Of a stretch of 44,836 nt of DNA, positions 44,772 through 44,836 are shown piece after piece. This DNA is from Actinomycetota bacterium. GTDB taxonomy: Bacteria; Actinomycetota; Actinomycetes; Nanopelagicales; Nanopelagicaceae. Location: the NCBI GenBank assembly GCA_009700025.1, contig WLMW01000004.1:1-44836 (forward strand), read 5' to 3'. Each line of letters opens with the position of its first letter. The first letter of the stretch is position 1. Both the position numbers and the translations under genes were made by a program. A model generated the notes under the pieces. The model was not told where the DNA came from and did not search any database. It saw only the letters and a list, made by a program, of their open reading frames with translations.

Positions 44772-44836
44772 TCTTCACGTTTCCTGCGCAAGTACCGTTC
44801 AAACTCTTTGGCAATCATCTCACCCGAGGCATCTGG
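44768..44836 (-). CDS. C-terminal end of a probable PAC2-family protein (truncated by window edge)
   Basis: On the minus strand the frame from 44836 to the stop at 44768 is open and reads PDASGEMIAKEFERYLRRKRED. This looks like the C-terminal tail (DELAAEFERFLR-like) of actinobacterial PAC2 proteins, which lie near mshC in mycobacteria (Rv2125 close to Rv2130c). Only 22 residues can be seen, so the name rests on that tail and on position. It overlaps the mshC stop by 4 bp. Confidence 0.6.
   Translation of the reverse strand, partial: PDASGEMIAKEFERYLRRKRED

Noticed and set aside
1-44836. CRISPR arrays, insertion sequences, prophage genes or attachment sites
   Set aside because: No regularly spaced direct repeats, transposase, integrase or phage structural genes were seen. 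The tRNA-Leu gene has no flanking integrase or partial tRNA copy.

Overview
The window is a chromosomal segment of a small-genome, low-GC actinobacterium. The best guess is a freshwater acI-type lineage (Nanopelagicales, Planktophila-like). This guess rests on gene order and gene content, not on a marker search. Actinobacterial signs are the order alaS-ruvX-mltG-aroE-A24 peptidase-aroCKB-aroQ-efp-nusB-bldD-pyr operon-mihF-gmk-rpoZ-coaBC-metK-priA, an actinobacterial-type integration host factor, BldD, mycothiol ligase MshC, DUF3090 and SCO1664-family proteins, a helicase-dead PriA, and EF-P with a PGKGP loop. Signs of streamlining are AT-leaning codon use, almost no intergenic space (no gap above about 125 bp), many ATGA or TAATG stop-start overlaps, and no insertion sequences, prophage genes or CRISPR.

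Layout. 1-7230 (+): the 3' end of alaS, then ruvX, mltG, and the shikimate genes aroE, aroC, aroK, aroB, aroQ, with a minimal prepilin peptidase between aroE and aroC. 7320-8308 (+): efp and nusB. 8295-8783 (-): a BldD orthologue, divergent from the complete pyrimidine operon pyrR-pyrB-pyrC-carA-carB-pyrK-pyrD-pyrF (8909-18547, +). 18576-29360 (+): an mIHF-guanylate kinase fusion, then rpoZ, coaBC, metK, priA, def, fmt, rsmB, rpe, pnuC, hisE, hisG. 29370-36815: serB (-), an ABC ATPase and ung (+), an NCS2 nucleobase permease and a YczE-type membrane protein (-), DUF554 (+), then an alcohol dehydrogenase and thymidine kinase (-). 36837-39302 (-): tRNA-Leu(GAG), apt and an acyltransferase-SGNH protein, apparently one unit. 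39346-44836: an M20 peptidase (+), an aldo/keto reductase (-), the phosphomutase-DUF3090-SCO1664-mshC group (+), and the tail of a probable PAC2 protein (-).

How the genes work together. The aro block converts DAHP-derived intermediates to shikimate 3-phosphate, and aroC makes chorismate; EPSP synthase is not in the window. The pyr block makes UMP from glutamine, bicarbonate and aspartate. It carries what looks like a PyrR-binding RNA hairpin immediately before the pyrR ribosome-binding site, which suggests translational feedback. BldD keeps the residues that bind cyclic-di-GMP, and a BldD-like inverted repeat lies over the bldD/pyrR divergent promoter. Purine and pyrimidine salvage (apt, tdk, NCS2 permease), NAD precursor uptake (pnuC) and uracil repair (ung) sit nearby.

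The most unusual items are the single reading frame joining mIHF to guanylate kinase, the apt start codon one nucleotide after a tRNA-Leu, the PyrR hairpin, the c-di-GMP-type BldD with its candidate operator, and promoter geometries that predict leaderless mRNAs.
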